Assembly (NCBI GenBank): GCA_947476695.1
Contig: CANJRD010000006.1
Span: 1-64,000 of the forward strand
Source: Rhodospirillaceae bacterium
GTDB taxonomy: Bacteria > Pseudomonadota > Alphaproteobacteria > Rhodospirillales > Rhodospirillaceae
Direction: 5' to 3'
Length of the DNA: 64,000 nucleotides
Part shown: positions 9,003 through 17,149 of the stretch, one piece after another
How positions within the stretch are numbered: the stretch's first letter is position 1
Layout of the letters: every line of letters starts with the position of its first letter
The notes under the pieces: model-generated
Told to the model about the DNA's origin: nothing
Seen by the model: only the letters and a program-made list of their open reading frames with translations
Databases searched by the model: none
Made by a program: the position numbers and the translations under genes

Positions 9003-9055
9003 TATAATCTAGATATATTAGCTAAATTACTTATTTAACATCCGAGTCGGAAAAT
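9003..9055 (+). promoter_or_regulatory. AT-rich leader of TonB receptor 2
   Basis: The block from about 8999 to 9059 is far richer in A+T than its surroundings. It has a perfect -10-like TATAAT at 9003-9008 and the palindrome ATCTAGAT at 9007-9014. No good -35 is visible. TCTAGATA also occurs upstream of receptor 1 (1690-1697). The promoter call is tentative. Confidence 0.35.
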
Positions 9056-9062
9056 TTTTCAC

Positions 9063-11594
9063 ATGAAGCGAGGACTTCGCTACGCCACCTGCGCATCAGT
9101 TTCACTGCTTGCGCTGGTCGCAACACAATCTGCATTCGCGCAGCAACTTGAAGAAATTACGGTCACCGCGCGTAAGGTCGAAGAAAACCTGATGCAGGTG
9201 CCGCTGTCGATCTCCGCCGTCACCGCGGAATCCATCGAATCCGCTGGCATCAAGGACGCGCGCGAACTCGCGGCTTTCACGCCGGGCCTGTTCATCTCCT
9301 ACGGCGTCACCACGGCGGCTAGCTCGCGTAACCTGTTCTTCCGCGGAAACTCGGTCGACCAGGGCTTGAGCTTCATCGACGGCGCGCCATACGCCGGCCA
9401 GGCGAACCCGGACCTGTCGTCGCTGGAACGCGTCGAAGTCCTCGTCGGTCCGCAGAGCGCCTACTTTGGCCGTTCCACCTTCACCGGCGCCATCAACTAC
9501 GTGACCAAGGATCCTTCAAACGAAGGCTTCAAGGGCCGGGTGACGGCTGAAGTAGCTTCCTACAACTCGAACAACGAGAGCATCTCGCTCGAAGGTCCGA
9601 TCGTCGTCGATAAGCTCGACTTCCGCATTACCGCCAACCACAGCTACCGCGGCGGCCAGTGGACGAACGGCAGCGATACCAGCGAAAAGCTGGGCTCGGC
9701 GCAGAAAGATTCCGTCACCGGCATCTTCGTCGTTACACCGAACGACAAGCTGCGCATCAAAGGCTTGCTCGAGTGGTCGCTCGATGAATACGGTCCGAAT
9801 GCCAGCGCTGCGCTGTCCGGTTGGGGCACCAGCCCGAGCGCCCAAGGCGTAGCCCCTTACGTTTCGCGACAGCTGAACTGCAACCTCGGTGGCACGTTCG
9901 GCGCCTATTGGTGCGGCGCGCTGCCGAGCGCCAAGGGACTCGCGAGCATGGATGAGCCGGGCAAGGCAAAGATCATCTCGGCGAACAACGTCGTCACGCC
10001 GCAGATCCGCCGTATCATGTTGGACAACGCCTTGAACCTCGAGCCGCTGCTGTTCGACGCGCATTGGCTGGAAAAGTTCGGCGCCAAGTTGCTGACGACC
10101 GTCGCGCACTTGCAGGTCAACTACAAAACCGAGAGCGGTTGGACCTTCAACTCCAACACCGCGCTGCACCGCACGAAGTATCAGGGTCTGTTCGCGGTCG
10201 ACTACCGTGATGCGACCTACGTGCCGAATCCGTTCGCGGTTTCCGGCGTCACGCATCTGGGTGGCTTCGGCGCCGTCGGTTCGACGGCGGTTCTGCCGAC
10301 GACCTCAAACACACCCAGCGTCGCGATCCCCGGCTACCCGGGCATGAACTTCTTCGGCTGGCGTTTCCTGGGTCAGACCCTGACCTACGACGGTAGCCAG
10401 GAATTCCGCGTCACCTCACCGCAGGAAAAGCGTTTGCGCGGCTCTGCCGGCGTGAACTTCTTCAGCCGCGTTTCGCCGGGTACGGTGAACTTCGGCATGG
10501 AACCGATCGCTGCGGGTTACGGCGTGGCCGGCAACCTGACGCGTAACGTCGCGGCGACGCCGGCGATCTTCGGTGGCGTCTATTACGACTTTACCGATCA
10601 GCTGACGGTCAGCGCCGAAGGACGTTATCAGTGGGACTCGATCCGCGCTCAGACGAACTTCATCCAAGGCAACAACACGCCGCAGCCGCACCTGCAGAAT
10701 ACGTTCAAGAGCTTCTCGCCGCGTGTTTCGGTCGACTACAAACTCACGCAGGATCACATGGTCTATGCGTTGTGGTCGGTCGGCTACAGCCCGGGTGGTT
10801 TCAATACCGGTCTGATCGGTCAGACGGCGGCGATCGCCGGCCAGCTGGCCGCCCTCGGTACGCAGCTGACGTTCCAGCAGGAAAAGCTTGAGAACTATGA
10901 AGCCGGCTTGAAGTCGACCTGGCTGAACGGCATGGCCCGCACGACGGTCGACGTCTACTTCCAGAATTGGAAGAACGGTCAGGTTGCGAACAGCCAGGCG
11001 GTCATCAACGCGGCCGGTGCGAATACTTTCGTCACCGTCACGCAGAACGTCGGTCTGACCAAGATGTCCGGTGTCGAATTCACCGGCGCGATCGCGGTCA
11101 CTGAGAACCTGACGATCACCGGTAACTACAACTACGTGCACTCCAACATCCGTCAGTATGTGTACTTCCCGGTCGGCGGCCGTATCAGCGCGGCTTGCGC
11201 CCCGCAGAACGGCGCGACTTGCGCTGTCGGCAAGTTGTTCCCGCAGATTCCGACCGGCTCGACCTTCGCCATCACGCCGACCTTTACCGCTCCGCTTGCG
11301 GGCGATTGGGAATACTACGTGCGCGGCGACTGGAAGCATCGCGGCAAGGTCTACATGGACTTCGCCAACGTCGCCTGGATCCCGTCCAGCGATACCGTCG
11401 ATCTGCATATCGGCGTGAAGAAGGAGAACCTGGGGATCGAAGTGTACGTGTCGAACCTGACCAACCAGCAAGAGTTCAATAATGGTGAAGTCAGCATCGA
11501 CCCGAGCAGCGCGAACCCGGGCAACACGTCCGAAATTCGTATCAACCTTCCGCAGAAGCGTATGTTTGGTCTGCGCGCGAACTACTCGTTCTAA
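9063..11594 (+). CDS. TonB-dependent outer-membrane receptor 2
   Basis: 843 residues with a signal peptide of about 26 residues (ending QSAFA), a TonB-box-like EEITVTARK, a plug domain containing GPQSAYFGRSTF and a barrel ending NYSF. It is a close paralogue of the receptor at 1716 in the plug (LEEI-VTARK, IDGAPYAGQANPDL) and late barrel (DWKHRG, FANVAWIPSSDTVDLHIG). The barrel has extra loops around residues 390-430. The ribosome site is weak (GGAAAA). The two copies flank the DUF1592-DUF1552 operon, which suggests related but not identical ligands. A long hairpin follows the stop. Confidence 0.93.
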   Translation: MKRGLRYATCASVSLLALVATQSAFAQQLEEITVTARKVEENLMQVPLSISAVTAESIESAGIKDARELAAFTPGLFISYGVTTAASSRNLFFRGNSVDQGLSFIDGAPYAGQANPDLSSLERVEVLVGPQSAYFGRSTFTGAINYVTKDPSNEGFKGRVTAEVASYNSNNESISLEGPIVVDKLDFRITANHSYRGGQWTNGSDTSEKLGSAQKDSVTGIFVVTPNDKLRIKGLLEWSLDEYGPNASAALSGWGTSPSAQGVAPYVSRQLNCNLGGTFGAYWCGALPSAKGLASMDEPGKAKIISANNVVTPQIRRIMLDNALNLEPLLFDAHWLEKFGAKLLTTVAHLQVNYKTESGWTFNSNTALHRTKYQGLFAVDYRDATYVPNPFAVSGVTHLGGFGAVGSTAVLPTTSNTPSVAIPGYPGMNFFGWRFLGQTLTYDGSQEFRVTSPQEKRLRGSAGVNFFSRVSPGTVNFGMEPIAAGYGVAGNLTRNVAATPAIFGGVYYDFTDQLTVSAEGRYQWDSIRAQTNFIQGNNTPQPHLQNTFKSFSPRVSVDYKLTQDHMVYALWSVGYSPGGFNTGLIGQTAAIAGQLAALGTQLTFQQEKLENYEAGLKSTWLNGMARTTVDVYFQNWKNGQVANSQAVINAAGANTFVTVTQNVGLTKMSGVEFTGAIAVTENLTITGNYNYVHSNIRQYVYFPVGGRISAACAPQNGATCAVGKLFPQIPTGSTFAITPTFTAPLAGDWEYYVRGDWKHRGKVYMDFANVAWIPSSDTVDLHIGVKKENLGIEVYVSNLTNQQEFNNGEVSIDPSSANPGNTSEIRINLPQKRMFGLRANYSF

Positions 11595-11603
11595 GTCCCA
11601 AGA

Positions 11604-11642
11604 CCCCCAGTGGTGCGGCCGGGAGGGCCGCGCCACTGGGGG
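11604..11642 (+). terminator. Long hairpin between TonB receptor 2 and the MBL gene
   Basis: A 17-base-pair stem (11604-11620 with 11626-11642, one wobble) closes on the loop GGGAG. There is no T-run after it, so it may be a processing or stability element rather than a terminator. The next gene starts 57 bases later. Confidence 0.5.
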
Positions 11643-11699
11643 CGAACGACCCAGGATACCGATCCTACGTTTGCTGAAATCCAACGCGTGGAGAGTTCA

Positions 11700-12683
11700 A
11701 TGACCGGCACGCCTGCGCAACTCGCCCTGTCTCGTCGTCGCGCTTTGATGTTGGGTGCTGCCGGCTTCGCGGTCGGCGGATTCTCGCGCCCGAGCCGCGC
11801 CGCGGAATATGCAACCAGCTGGAAATTCGGCGACGTCACCGTGCATAAGGTTCTTGAGCACATCATGCTCTATCCGGCGGACAAGTCCTTCCCGGGCATG
11901 CCGCTCGAAGAGCTGGATGCGAATGCAGACATACTTGGCCCGAACTTCTACGACCCGGCGTCGAAGGGGATCGTCTTCAGCTACCAGGCCTACCTGGTGC
12001 GTACGCCGCGATATAACATCATCGTCGACGGCGGCCACGGTAACGACAAGAAGCGCGGCCTGGCCGGTACCAGCATGCTGCACGGTACGGAGTTCATAGA
12101 GAACCTCCGGAAAGCGGGCGTGACGCCGGATCAGGTGCATTTTGTCATGAATACGCACTTTGACTCTGACCACACTGGCTGGAACACCGTGCTCGCGAAT
12201 GACGCCTGGAAGCCGACCTTCCCCAAGGCGCGGTACCTGTTCGACAAGGTCGAACTCGCGGATGTGGAAGGCAAGATCGCCAAAAGCGCCCCGTCCAAGG
12301 CCGCTTATGACGACAGCATCAAACCCATCCTCGATGCGGGTAACGCTGACATGATCGACGGCGACCACACCATCGGCGACGGCGTGCGTATCGTGGCGTC
12401 GCGTGGCCACACCGCGGGCCATCACAGCCTGGAGATTTCGTCCAAGGGCAAGCGCGCCGTGCTCTGCGGCGACGTGATCCATAGCCCGATCGAAGTCGTC
12501 CATCCGGAATGGACCGTGGCATTCGACCACGACAAGGAAGCCGCAAAGATCACACGCACCAAATTTGTCGAAGCCAACACCGATGTGGACGTGACGATCT
12601 TCGCGGCCCATTTCAGCGGTCCGACCGCCGGTAAGATCGTGTCCGAGAAGGGAAAACGTAGATTTCGTACTCTTGTAACCTGA
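11700..12683 (+). CDS. Tat-exported metallo-beta-lactamase-fold hydrolase
   Basis: 327 residues. The ATG at 11700 has GGAGAG upstream and begins a twin-arginine leader (SRRRALMLGAAGFAVGG), so the enzyme should act in the periplasm. The MBL fold is shown by IIVDGGHG, the metal motif H153-F-D-S-D157-H158 followed by TGW, GHTAGHH, LCGDVIHSP and AAHFSG. The usual motif is HxHxDH; here the second His is Asp. The nearest general type is the AttM/quorum-quenching-lactonase group, but the substrate cannot be read from sequence. It follows TonB receptor 2 and precedes the GntR gene, so hydrolysis of an imported lactone or ester would fit (inference). Confidence 0.82.
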   Translation: MTGTPAQLALSRRRALMLGAAGFAVGGFSRPSRAAEYATSWKFGDVTVHKVLEHIMLYPADKSFPGMPLEELDANADILGPNFYDPASKGIVFSYQAYLVRTPRYNIIVDGGHGNDKKRGLAGTSMLHGTEFIENLRKAGVTPDQVHFVMNTHFDSDHTGWNTVLANDAWKPTFPKARYLFDKVELADVEGKIAKSAPSKAAYDDSIKPILDAGNADMIDGDHTIGDGVRIVASRGHTAGHHSLEISSKGKRAVLCGDVIHSPIEVVHPEWTVAFDHDKEAAKITRTKFVEANTDVDVTIFAAHFSGPTAGKIVSEKGKRRFRTLVT

Positions 12684-12861
12684 GTGACGTGGACGGGCCG
12701 GACTTCGAATTTATGTGTTTGCCGGTAACGTGATTTAGGGGGCTCAAAGCACCTCGCTACAACCGCTCGTGATGGTTGGTCGGCGGGGCGGCAAATGGTA
12801 GGTTCCTCGTAGTTCTATTCGAGCTGTCGTCCACCGACGTGGCCGATGTTTTGGAGGCTAG

Positions 12862-13530
12862 ATGGCTGTTAGTCCCGTTGAAAAACTTCGGGAGATGATC
12901 CTGCAGCTTGAGATCGAGCCGGGAGCGCATCTTTCGGAGCCGAAGCTGGCTGAGATGTTCGGTGTCAGCCGTACGCCCGTCCGCGAAGCGATCCGCGAAC
13001 TCATCAAGGAGAACCTGGTTCGGTACCTGCCGCACCGGGGCGCCTTCGTGATCGAAGTATCGGTGCCGGATCTGATCGACCTCTATCACATGCGCGTGGC
13101 GCTGGAGCCGTATTGCTCCCAGCTCGCGGCGCGGACGATGCAGCGCAAGGTGGAAACCTCGCTGCCGGCGCTGCGCAAGAAGCTGATGGAAGCCGGCAAG
13201 CGCATAAATGCCAAGGACAACGATGCTTATCTGAAGGCAACCGATGCCTTCGATCTTGAGGCCGTACGTCTCGCGCAGAGCCCGCGATTGGAAACGACGC
13301 TGCGGCAGGTCTGGGCGCATGTTTACCGCGGACGCAAACTCGCCTCGTCGAATACGACGCGTCTCAAGGAGAGCGTCGAAGAGCATCTGGCGATGATCGA
13401 CGCGATTATGTCCGGTGACGAGGCGCGGGCCTTCGAAGTCACCCATGCGCATGCGCTCGCCGGCATGCGCTCCACCGTGAAAACGATAGAGCACCAGGGT
13501 TACAACTTGGGCCTTGCGGCAAGCGCATAA
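12862..13530 (+). CDS. GntR-family transcriptional regulator (FCD domain)
   Basis: 222 residues. The winged helix-turn-helix lies at about 5-70, with the GntR signature (LAEMFGVSRTPVREAIREL), and is followed by an all-helical FCD effector domain (about 75-215). GGAGG stands 6 bases before the ATG. In FCD proteins a D-x-x-x-H motif gives metal ligands; here the place reads DAFD, so that His is replaced, while the later EEHL and THAHA histidines are kept. FCD regulators usually bind TNGTNNNACNA-like palindromes and respond to organic acids. The TGTATACA palindromes at 376, 4708 and 15813 in this locus are good candidate targets. Confidence 0.9.
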   Translation: MAVSPVEKLREMILQLEIEPGAHLSEPKLAEMFGVSRTPVREAIRELIKENLVRYLPHRGAFVIEVSVPDLIDLYHMRVALEPYCSQLAARTMQRKVETSLPALRKKLMEAGKRINAKDNDAYLKATDAFDLEAVRLAQSPRLETTLRQVWAHVYRGRKLASSNTTRLKESVEEHLAMIDAIMSGDEARAFEVTHAHALAGMRSTVKTIEHQGYNLGLAASA

Positions 13531-13579
13531 GTTTCGCGTTCGCGCCGCCGCCGTTCGCTTAGCTGAGTTAGGAATTATC

Positions 13580-14446
13580 GTGAGCAAATTGCGTCAGAAC
13601 TTCCGCGACCTGATGACCAAGTCGGGGATCATCGTCGCGCCTGGCGCATCGTCTCCGTTGGAAGCGCGCCTCGCCGAGCAGTACGGTTTCGCCGCTGCTT
13701 ACATGAGCGGGTATGCTGCGGCCTGTGTGCGTTGGGGCGTGCCGGATGTCGGCTTGGTCGGCTACGGAGAGCTTGAAGAGACCGTGCGCGCCATTCGCAT
13801 GGTGAGTGAAATTCCGATGATTGTGGACTGCGACACCGCCTACGGCGACATCGCCAACGTCAAGCGCACCGTTCAGGGCATGGAAGCGTTAGGTGCCGCC
13901 GCGGTGCAGATCGAAGACCAGGTGTGGCCGAAGAAGTGCGGTCATATGAGCGGCAAGTTCGTGGAACCGCGCGACGTGGCCGTGCGCAAGATCAAGGCCG
14001 CGGTCGCGGCTCGCAGCGATTCGAACCTCGTGATCATCGCGCGCACCGATGCGCTCGGCCCGCTCGGGATGGAAGAAGCCATGTGGCGCGCGAAGGCGTT
14101 CATGGACGCTGGCGCCGACATGATCTTCTTCGACGGCCCGCGTTCCATGGCCGAATTGGAGCAGATCGGCAAATGCGGCATCGGCCCGCAGATGGCCAAT
14201 ATGTCCGAAAGCGGTCTCACCCCCATTCTGTCGGCCAAGGAATTGCAGGATCTCGGCTTCAAGCTGGCGATTTGGCCCTCAACCAGCGCTCGCATAATCG
14301 TGAAGCAGGTCTCGGACTTTTATGCCGAGTTGAAGCGCTCGGGCGATTCGCGTTCGTGGATCGACAAGATGGCGTCGCTCGATGAGACCAACAAGAAGCT
14401 TGGGATCGGCGACGTCAACGCCTTTGAAAAGGAAGTGGTCGGCTAG
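13580..14446 (+). CDS. Isocitrate lyase/PEP mutase-family enzyme
   Basis: 288 residues. The preferred start is GTG at 13580, with AGGA 6 bases upstream; this N-terminus (SKLRQNFRDLM) matches the family. Motifs are GYAAACVRWG, DCDTAYGD (metal-binding region), IEDQVWPKKCGHMSGK with the catalytic-loop Cys, and IARTDALGPLGMEEAMWRA. This superfamily includes 2-methylisocitrate lyase, oxaloacetate decarboxylase and carboxyphosphonoenolpyruvate mutase; the exact substrate cannot be assigned. No 2-methylcitrate synthase or other prp gene is near. It lies between a GntR regulator and an MFS carrier, so it probably cleaves a 2-substituted organic acid taken up by that carrier. Confidence 0.85.
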   Translation: MSKLRQNFRDLMTKSGIIVAPGASSPLEARLAEQYGFAAAYMSGYAAACVRWGVPDVGLVGYGELEETVRAIRMVSEIPMIVDCDTAYGDIANVKRTVQGMEALGAAAVQIEDQVWPKKCGHMSGKFVEPRDVAVRKIKAAVAARSDSNLVIIARTDALGPLGMEEAMWRAKAFMDAGADMIFFDGPRSMAELEQIGKCGIGPQMANMSESGLTPILSAKELQDLGFKLAIWPSTSARIIVKQVSDFYAELKRSGDSRSWIDKMASLDETNKKLGIGDVNAFEKEVVG

Positions 14447-14528
14447 CGCGCCGCCACCAACAATCGTCTGCCGTTTGCAGCAGTAACTGGGCTATTGTTG
14501 CCTTCGAGCGTTGGGGGAGGGGATAGCT

Positions 14529-15770
14529 ATGCACGGTACAGCCGGGTCTGAGACTGATATCGCCGACGAGTTTCGGCGCGGGTGGAAGGCACTCATCGGC
14601 TGTGCCGTCGGCGTTGGCTTCGGCCTAAGCGGCCTGCCGTATTACTGCTTCAGCGTCTTTGTTATTCCGCTGGCGGAAGCCTTCGGCTGGACCCGCGGCG
14701 ACACGACCCGCGGCTCAAGCTTGCTGGTCATCGGGACCGCCATTACGGCGCCCATCATCGGCACGATCATCGACCGTTACGGCGCGCGCCGGGTGGGTCT
14801 GACGTCCATGGTGCTGGTCGCGTTCGGGTTCTTCGCTCTGAGCCAGCTCGGCGGATCGCTTACCGCCTATTACCTGATCTGGTTCGGCATGGCCCTGGCG
14901 GGCGGTGGCACGACCCCGGTGGTGTTCACCCGCACGGTCGCAATGTGGTTCGACAAAGCCCGCGGCTTGGCCCTTGGCCTCACGCTGGCGGGGTCGGGGC
15001 TGTCGGGCATCTTCGGCCCGATCCTCGTCACGCGGCTCATCCGGGATTACGGATGGAGTCGGGCCTACATCGGCCTGGGTGTCCTGGTCCTGGTGATCGC
15101 GATCCCCGCAATGCTGCTTCTGTTCCGGGACCGTGAAACGACCACGGTGCACGCCACCCCGGCCGAACGGCCGGGATTGACGTTACCCCAGGCCATTCGT
15201 ACGCGCGCGTTCTGGCAGATTGCTCTAGGTTTCGTGGTGGTGTCCGCCATGGTCGCGGCGCTGCTGCTCAACCTCGTCCCCCTGCTCCGCGACCGGGGTA
15301 TGTCCCCTGAGCGGGCTGCGGGCCTGGCCGGCGTCATGGCCGCTGCCGTGGTGTTCGGCCGCATCATCGTCGGCGGCTTGGTTGACCGGTTCGGAGGCAA
15401 GATGGTCGCCCGCTTCCTGCTGACAGCCACGGCGGGTGGCTGCCTGTTGTTGGCCTGGCGGGATGCCCCGGAATGGGTGCCGTTCGTCAGCGTCATCTCC
15501 CTGGGCTTCGCTACGGCTGCGGAAGTCGATCTGGTGGCCTATCTGACCGCCCGCTACTTCGGCATGAAAGCCTACGGAAAGATCTACGGCTGGCAGATCA
15601 CGTCCTTCTACATCGGGGCAGCCTTGGGTTCGCTGGGGGCGGGTTTCGCCTACGACTACTTCGGCAGCTACATGGAAATGCTGTACTTCGCCGCTGGCTC
15701 GCTGATCTTCGGCGCAATCGTTGTCGGGTCTTTGCCCAATCCGCCGAACTTTGCGGCGGTGGGCGAATAG
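14529..15770 (+). CDS. MFS transporter (monocarboxylate/oxalate-formate type), copy 1
   Basis: 413 residues with about 12 membrane helices. The ATG at 14529 is preferred over an upstream TTG, because it has GGAGGGG in the leader. The MFS loop between helices 2 and 3 reads DRYGARRVG. Helix 1 is preceded by FRRGWKALIG, and FGWTRGDTTRG follows helix 2, as in the MCT/oxalate:formate antiporter branch. A clear paralogue lies at 37995 (FKQGWK, FGWTRGQVS, TTPTVWTRGVSTWFDKKRG). The gene follows the ICL/PEPM gene by 82 bases, suggesting uptake of the same carboxylate. Confidence 0.88.
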   Translation: MHGTAGSETDIADEFRRGWKALIGCAVGVGFGLSGLPYYCFSVFVIPLAEAFGWTRGDTTRGSSLLVIGTAITAPIIGTIIDRYGARRVGLTSMVLVAFGFFALSQLGGSLTAYYLIWFGMALAGGGTTPVVFTRTVAMWFDKARGLALGLTLAGSGLSGIFGPILVTRLIRDYGWSRAYIGLGVLVLVIAIPAMLLLFRDRETTTVHATPAERPGLTLPQAIRTRAFWQIALGFVVVSAMVAALLLNLVPLLRDRGMSPERAAGLAGVMAAAVVFGRIIVGGLVDRFGGKMVARFLLTATAGGCLLLAWRDAPEWVPFVSVISLGFATAAEVDLVAYLTARYFGMKAYGKIYGWQITSFYIGAALGSLGAGFAYDYFGSYMEMLYFAAGSLIFGAIVVGSLPNPPNFAAVGE

Positions 15771-15812
15771 CTGCGATTTCGAGTTGACCGGCACCGGACG
15801 GCGACCGTTAAT

Positions 15813-15832
15813 ATGTATACATCGCGTATACG
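15813..15832 (+). promoter_or_regulatory. Tandem TATAC operator upstream of the cupin pair
   Basis: ATGTATACAT (15813-15822) and CGTATACG (15825-15832) are two perfect palindromes whose centres are 11 bases apart, the same spacing as at 4708-4730. A TTGACC at 15784-15789 could be the -35. The site ends 15 bases before the cupin ATG, so it may also overlap the transcript start. Confidence 0.6.
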
Positions 15833-15847
15833 AGTTGGGAGGCTCGG

Positions 15848-16273
15848 ATGAAGTTTTATGAAATGGGACTGGACGTCAACGGACGCAGCCGGTGTTCGAT
15901 CATCGAGTGCCCCGTCCACAAGGTCAGCGAAACCGAATCGCTGTCCAACAAACAGCCCGGTGTCTATTGGCGCCTGGGTTTCCGCAACAACAACACGACG
16001 CCGATCATGCGCACCGACAAGCGCTACACCAGCGCGTCGGGCCCGTATGAGATGCACGTGGGCGGCAGCCCGCACTTCATCGGGATCATGGCGAACTACT
16101 CCGAGACCACCATGCAAGACGGCGCCGTGTGGCGCATGGGCGCCGGCGACTTCCTGTATGTCACGCCGGGCGCGCTGCATCACAGCAACAACAACGGCCA
16201 CGGCCCGGTGATCATCTTCAATCTCTACCTGCCCGGCACGGCGGTGGACAACAAGCCGCTGGAGTTCAAGTAG
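15848..16273 (+). CDS. Small cupin-domain protein
   Basis: 141 residues without a signal peptide, so cytoplasmic. The cupin barrel is supported by the strand pattern in SASGPYEMHVGGSPHFIGIM and by WRMGAGDFLYVTPGALHHSNNNGHGPV, where PGALHHS is a typical second cupin motif with possible metal-binding histidines. GGGAGG stands 7 bases upstream of the ATG. It is the first gene after the TATAC operator and is followed by a second cupin-fold protein. A role as a dioxygenase, isomerase or ligand sensor for the locus substrate cannot be separated from sequence alone. Confidence 0.75.
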   Translation: MKFYEMGLDVNGRSRCSIIECPVHKVSETESLSNKQPGVYWRLGFRNNNTTPIMRTDKRYTSASGPYEMHVGGSPHFIGIMANYSETTMQDGAVWRMGAGDFLYVTPGALHHSNNNGHGPVIIFNLYLPGTAVDNKPLEFK

Positions 16274-16286
16274 GAGTGTGAAAGCG

Positions 16287-16314
16287 TCGCCAATGTGCTT
16301 CAGCACATTGGCGA
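16287..16314 (+). repeat. Intercistronic perfect hairpin
   Basis: A perfect 12-base-pair stem TCGCCAATGTGC (16287-16298 with 16303-16314) closes on a TTCA loop. It is not followed by T residues. It sits between the two cupin genes and may mark mRNA processing or differential expression. Confidence 0.7.
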
Positions 16315-16350
16315 GCCAATCGGACTGCTCAACGACTTAGGAGGCTTCCC

Positions 16351-17133
16351 ATGCTTCACCGTCGTGCGTTGCTTGCGGCTGCACCTGCGGCTGTGTTGAC
16401 CGGTGTCGTCCCCTTGGCGAGCGCTGTGGTGCCGGCACCGGCCATGAAAGCCGATGTCTCGATCTGTTTCGACAGCGGCACCCTACTCTGGGTGCCTCTG
16501 CGTCCGATCGGCGCGCCGCCGGGCCTCATGCATCGTCCGCTGCGCCGCCTCGAGAACGGCACCTTCCGCAGTGGTATTGTTACGGCGCGCGAAGCCTGGT
16601 CGACGACCACGGCAAAGAAGGTCTTCAACCGTATCCAGATACTGCTGATGAAGGGCGAGATGCATGTGGGCGACGTCCACATGAAGGAGCGCAGCTTCGC
16701 CGTTCTTCCGCCGGGCTACGTCGCGAAAATCGATATCGCGCCGGGCGCTGAATTTCTGATGATCACCGACGGCGAACCGATGTTCGAGACGTCGACGTTG
16801 GTCGGTAAAAATCCCGAGGCTATATTCTTGCACGACCTGGTCTACGCGAAGAGCCGTATGGTGTGGCGGGACACGGAAACAGGCGGCACGACGCATTTCG
16901 TCACCGTGCCCGCCGCGTGGCATAACGATGGCCCGGAAGTTCACCCCTGCCAGGAGGAAATCTTCTGGCTGTCGGGCGACATCGCGCCGGACGATATCCG
17001 CATCATGACGCCGGGATGGTTCCTGTGGAATCCGATCAACAGCGTCCACGGCTGGAACTTGCATTCCACCGATGGCGGCACGGGACTGGAGTGGCACGAT
17101 GGCCTCTACAGCCGCACCGTCGTGAAGATGTAA
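16351..17133 (+). CDS. Exported cupin-fold protein (DUF4437/ChrR-like bicupin)
   Basis: 260 residues. The N-terminus HRRALLAAAPAAVLTG is a twin-arginine-like or Sec leader ending near SAVVPA, so the protein is likely periplasmic. Two cupin-like halves can be seen: FNRIQILLMKGEMHVGDVHMKERSF, cut to GEMHVGDVHM at its core, with the PPGY turn, and then HPCQEEIFWLSG with TPGWFLWNP and HGWNLH. The HPCQEEIF and HGW positions look like metal-binding sites. The layout resembles the DUF4437/ChrR-like cupins, but this is not certain. AGGAGG precedes the ATG. It ends 16 bases from the convergent ppc gene. Confidence 0.65.
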   Translation: MLHRRALLAAAPAAVLTGVVPLASAVVPAPAMKADVSICFDSGTLLWVPLRPIGAPPGLMHRPLRRLENGTFRSGIVTAREAWSTTTAKKVFNRIQILLMKGEMHVGDVHMKERSFAVLPPGYVAKIDIAPGAEFLMITDGEPMFETSTLVGKNPEAIFLHDLVYAKSRMVWRDTETGGTTHFVTVPAAWHNDGPEVHPCQEEIFWLSGDIAPDDIRIMTPGWFLWNPINSVHGWNLHSTDGGTGLEWHDGLYSRTVVKM

Positions 17134-17149
17134 TTCCCGCGGGTATTTT

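Noticed and set aside
10416-11684. 422-codon open frame antisense to TonB receptor 2
   Set aside because: Shadow of a complete receptor gene; it would also run through the 11604-11642 hairpin.
14446-14528. Operator search between the ICL/PEPM and MFS genes
   Set aside because: A CTGC/GCAG inverted repeat is present but no TGTATACA core, so it was not counted in the operator set.
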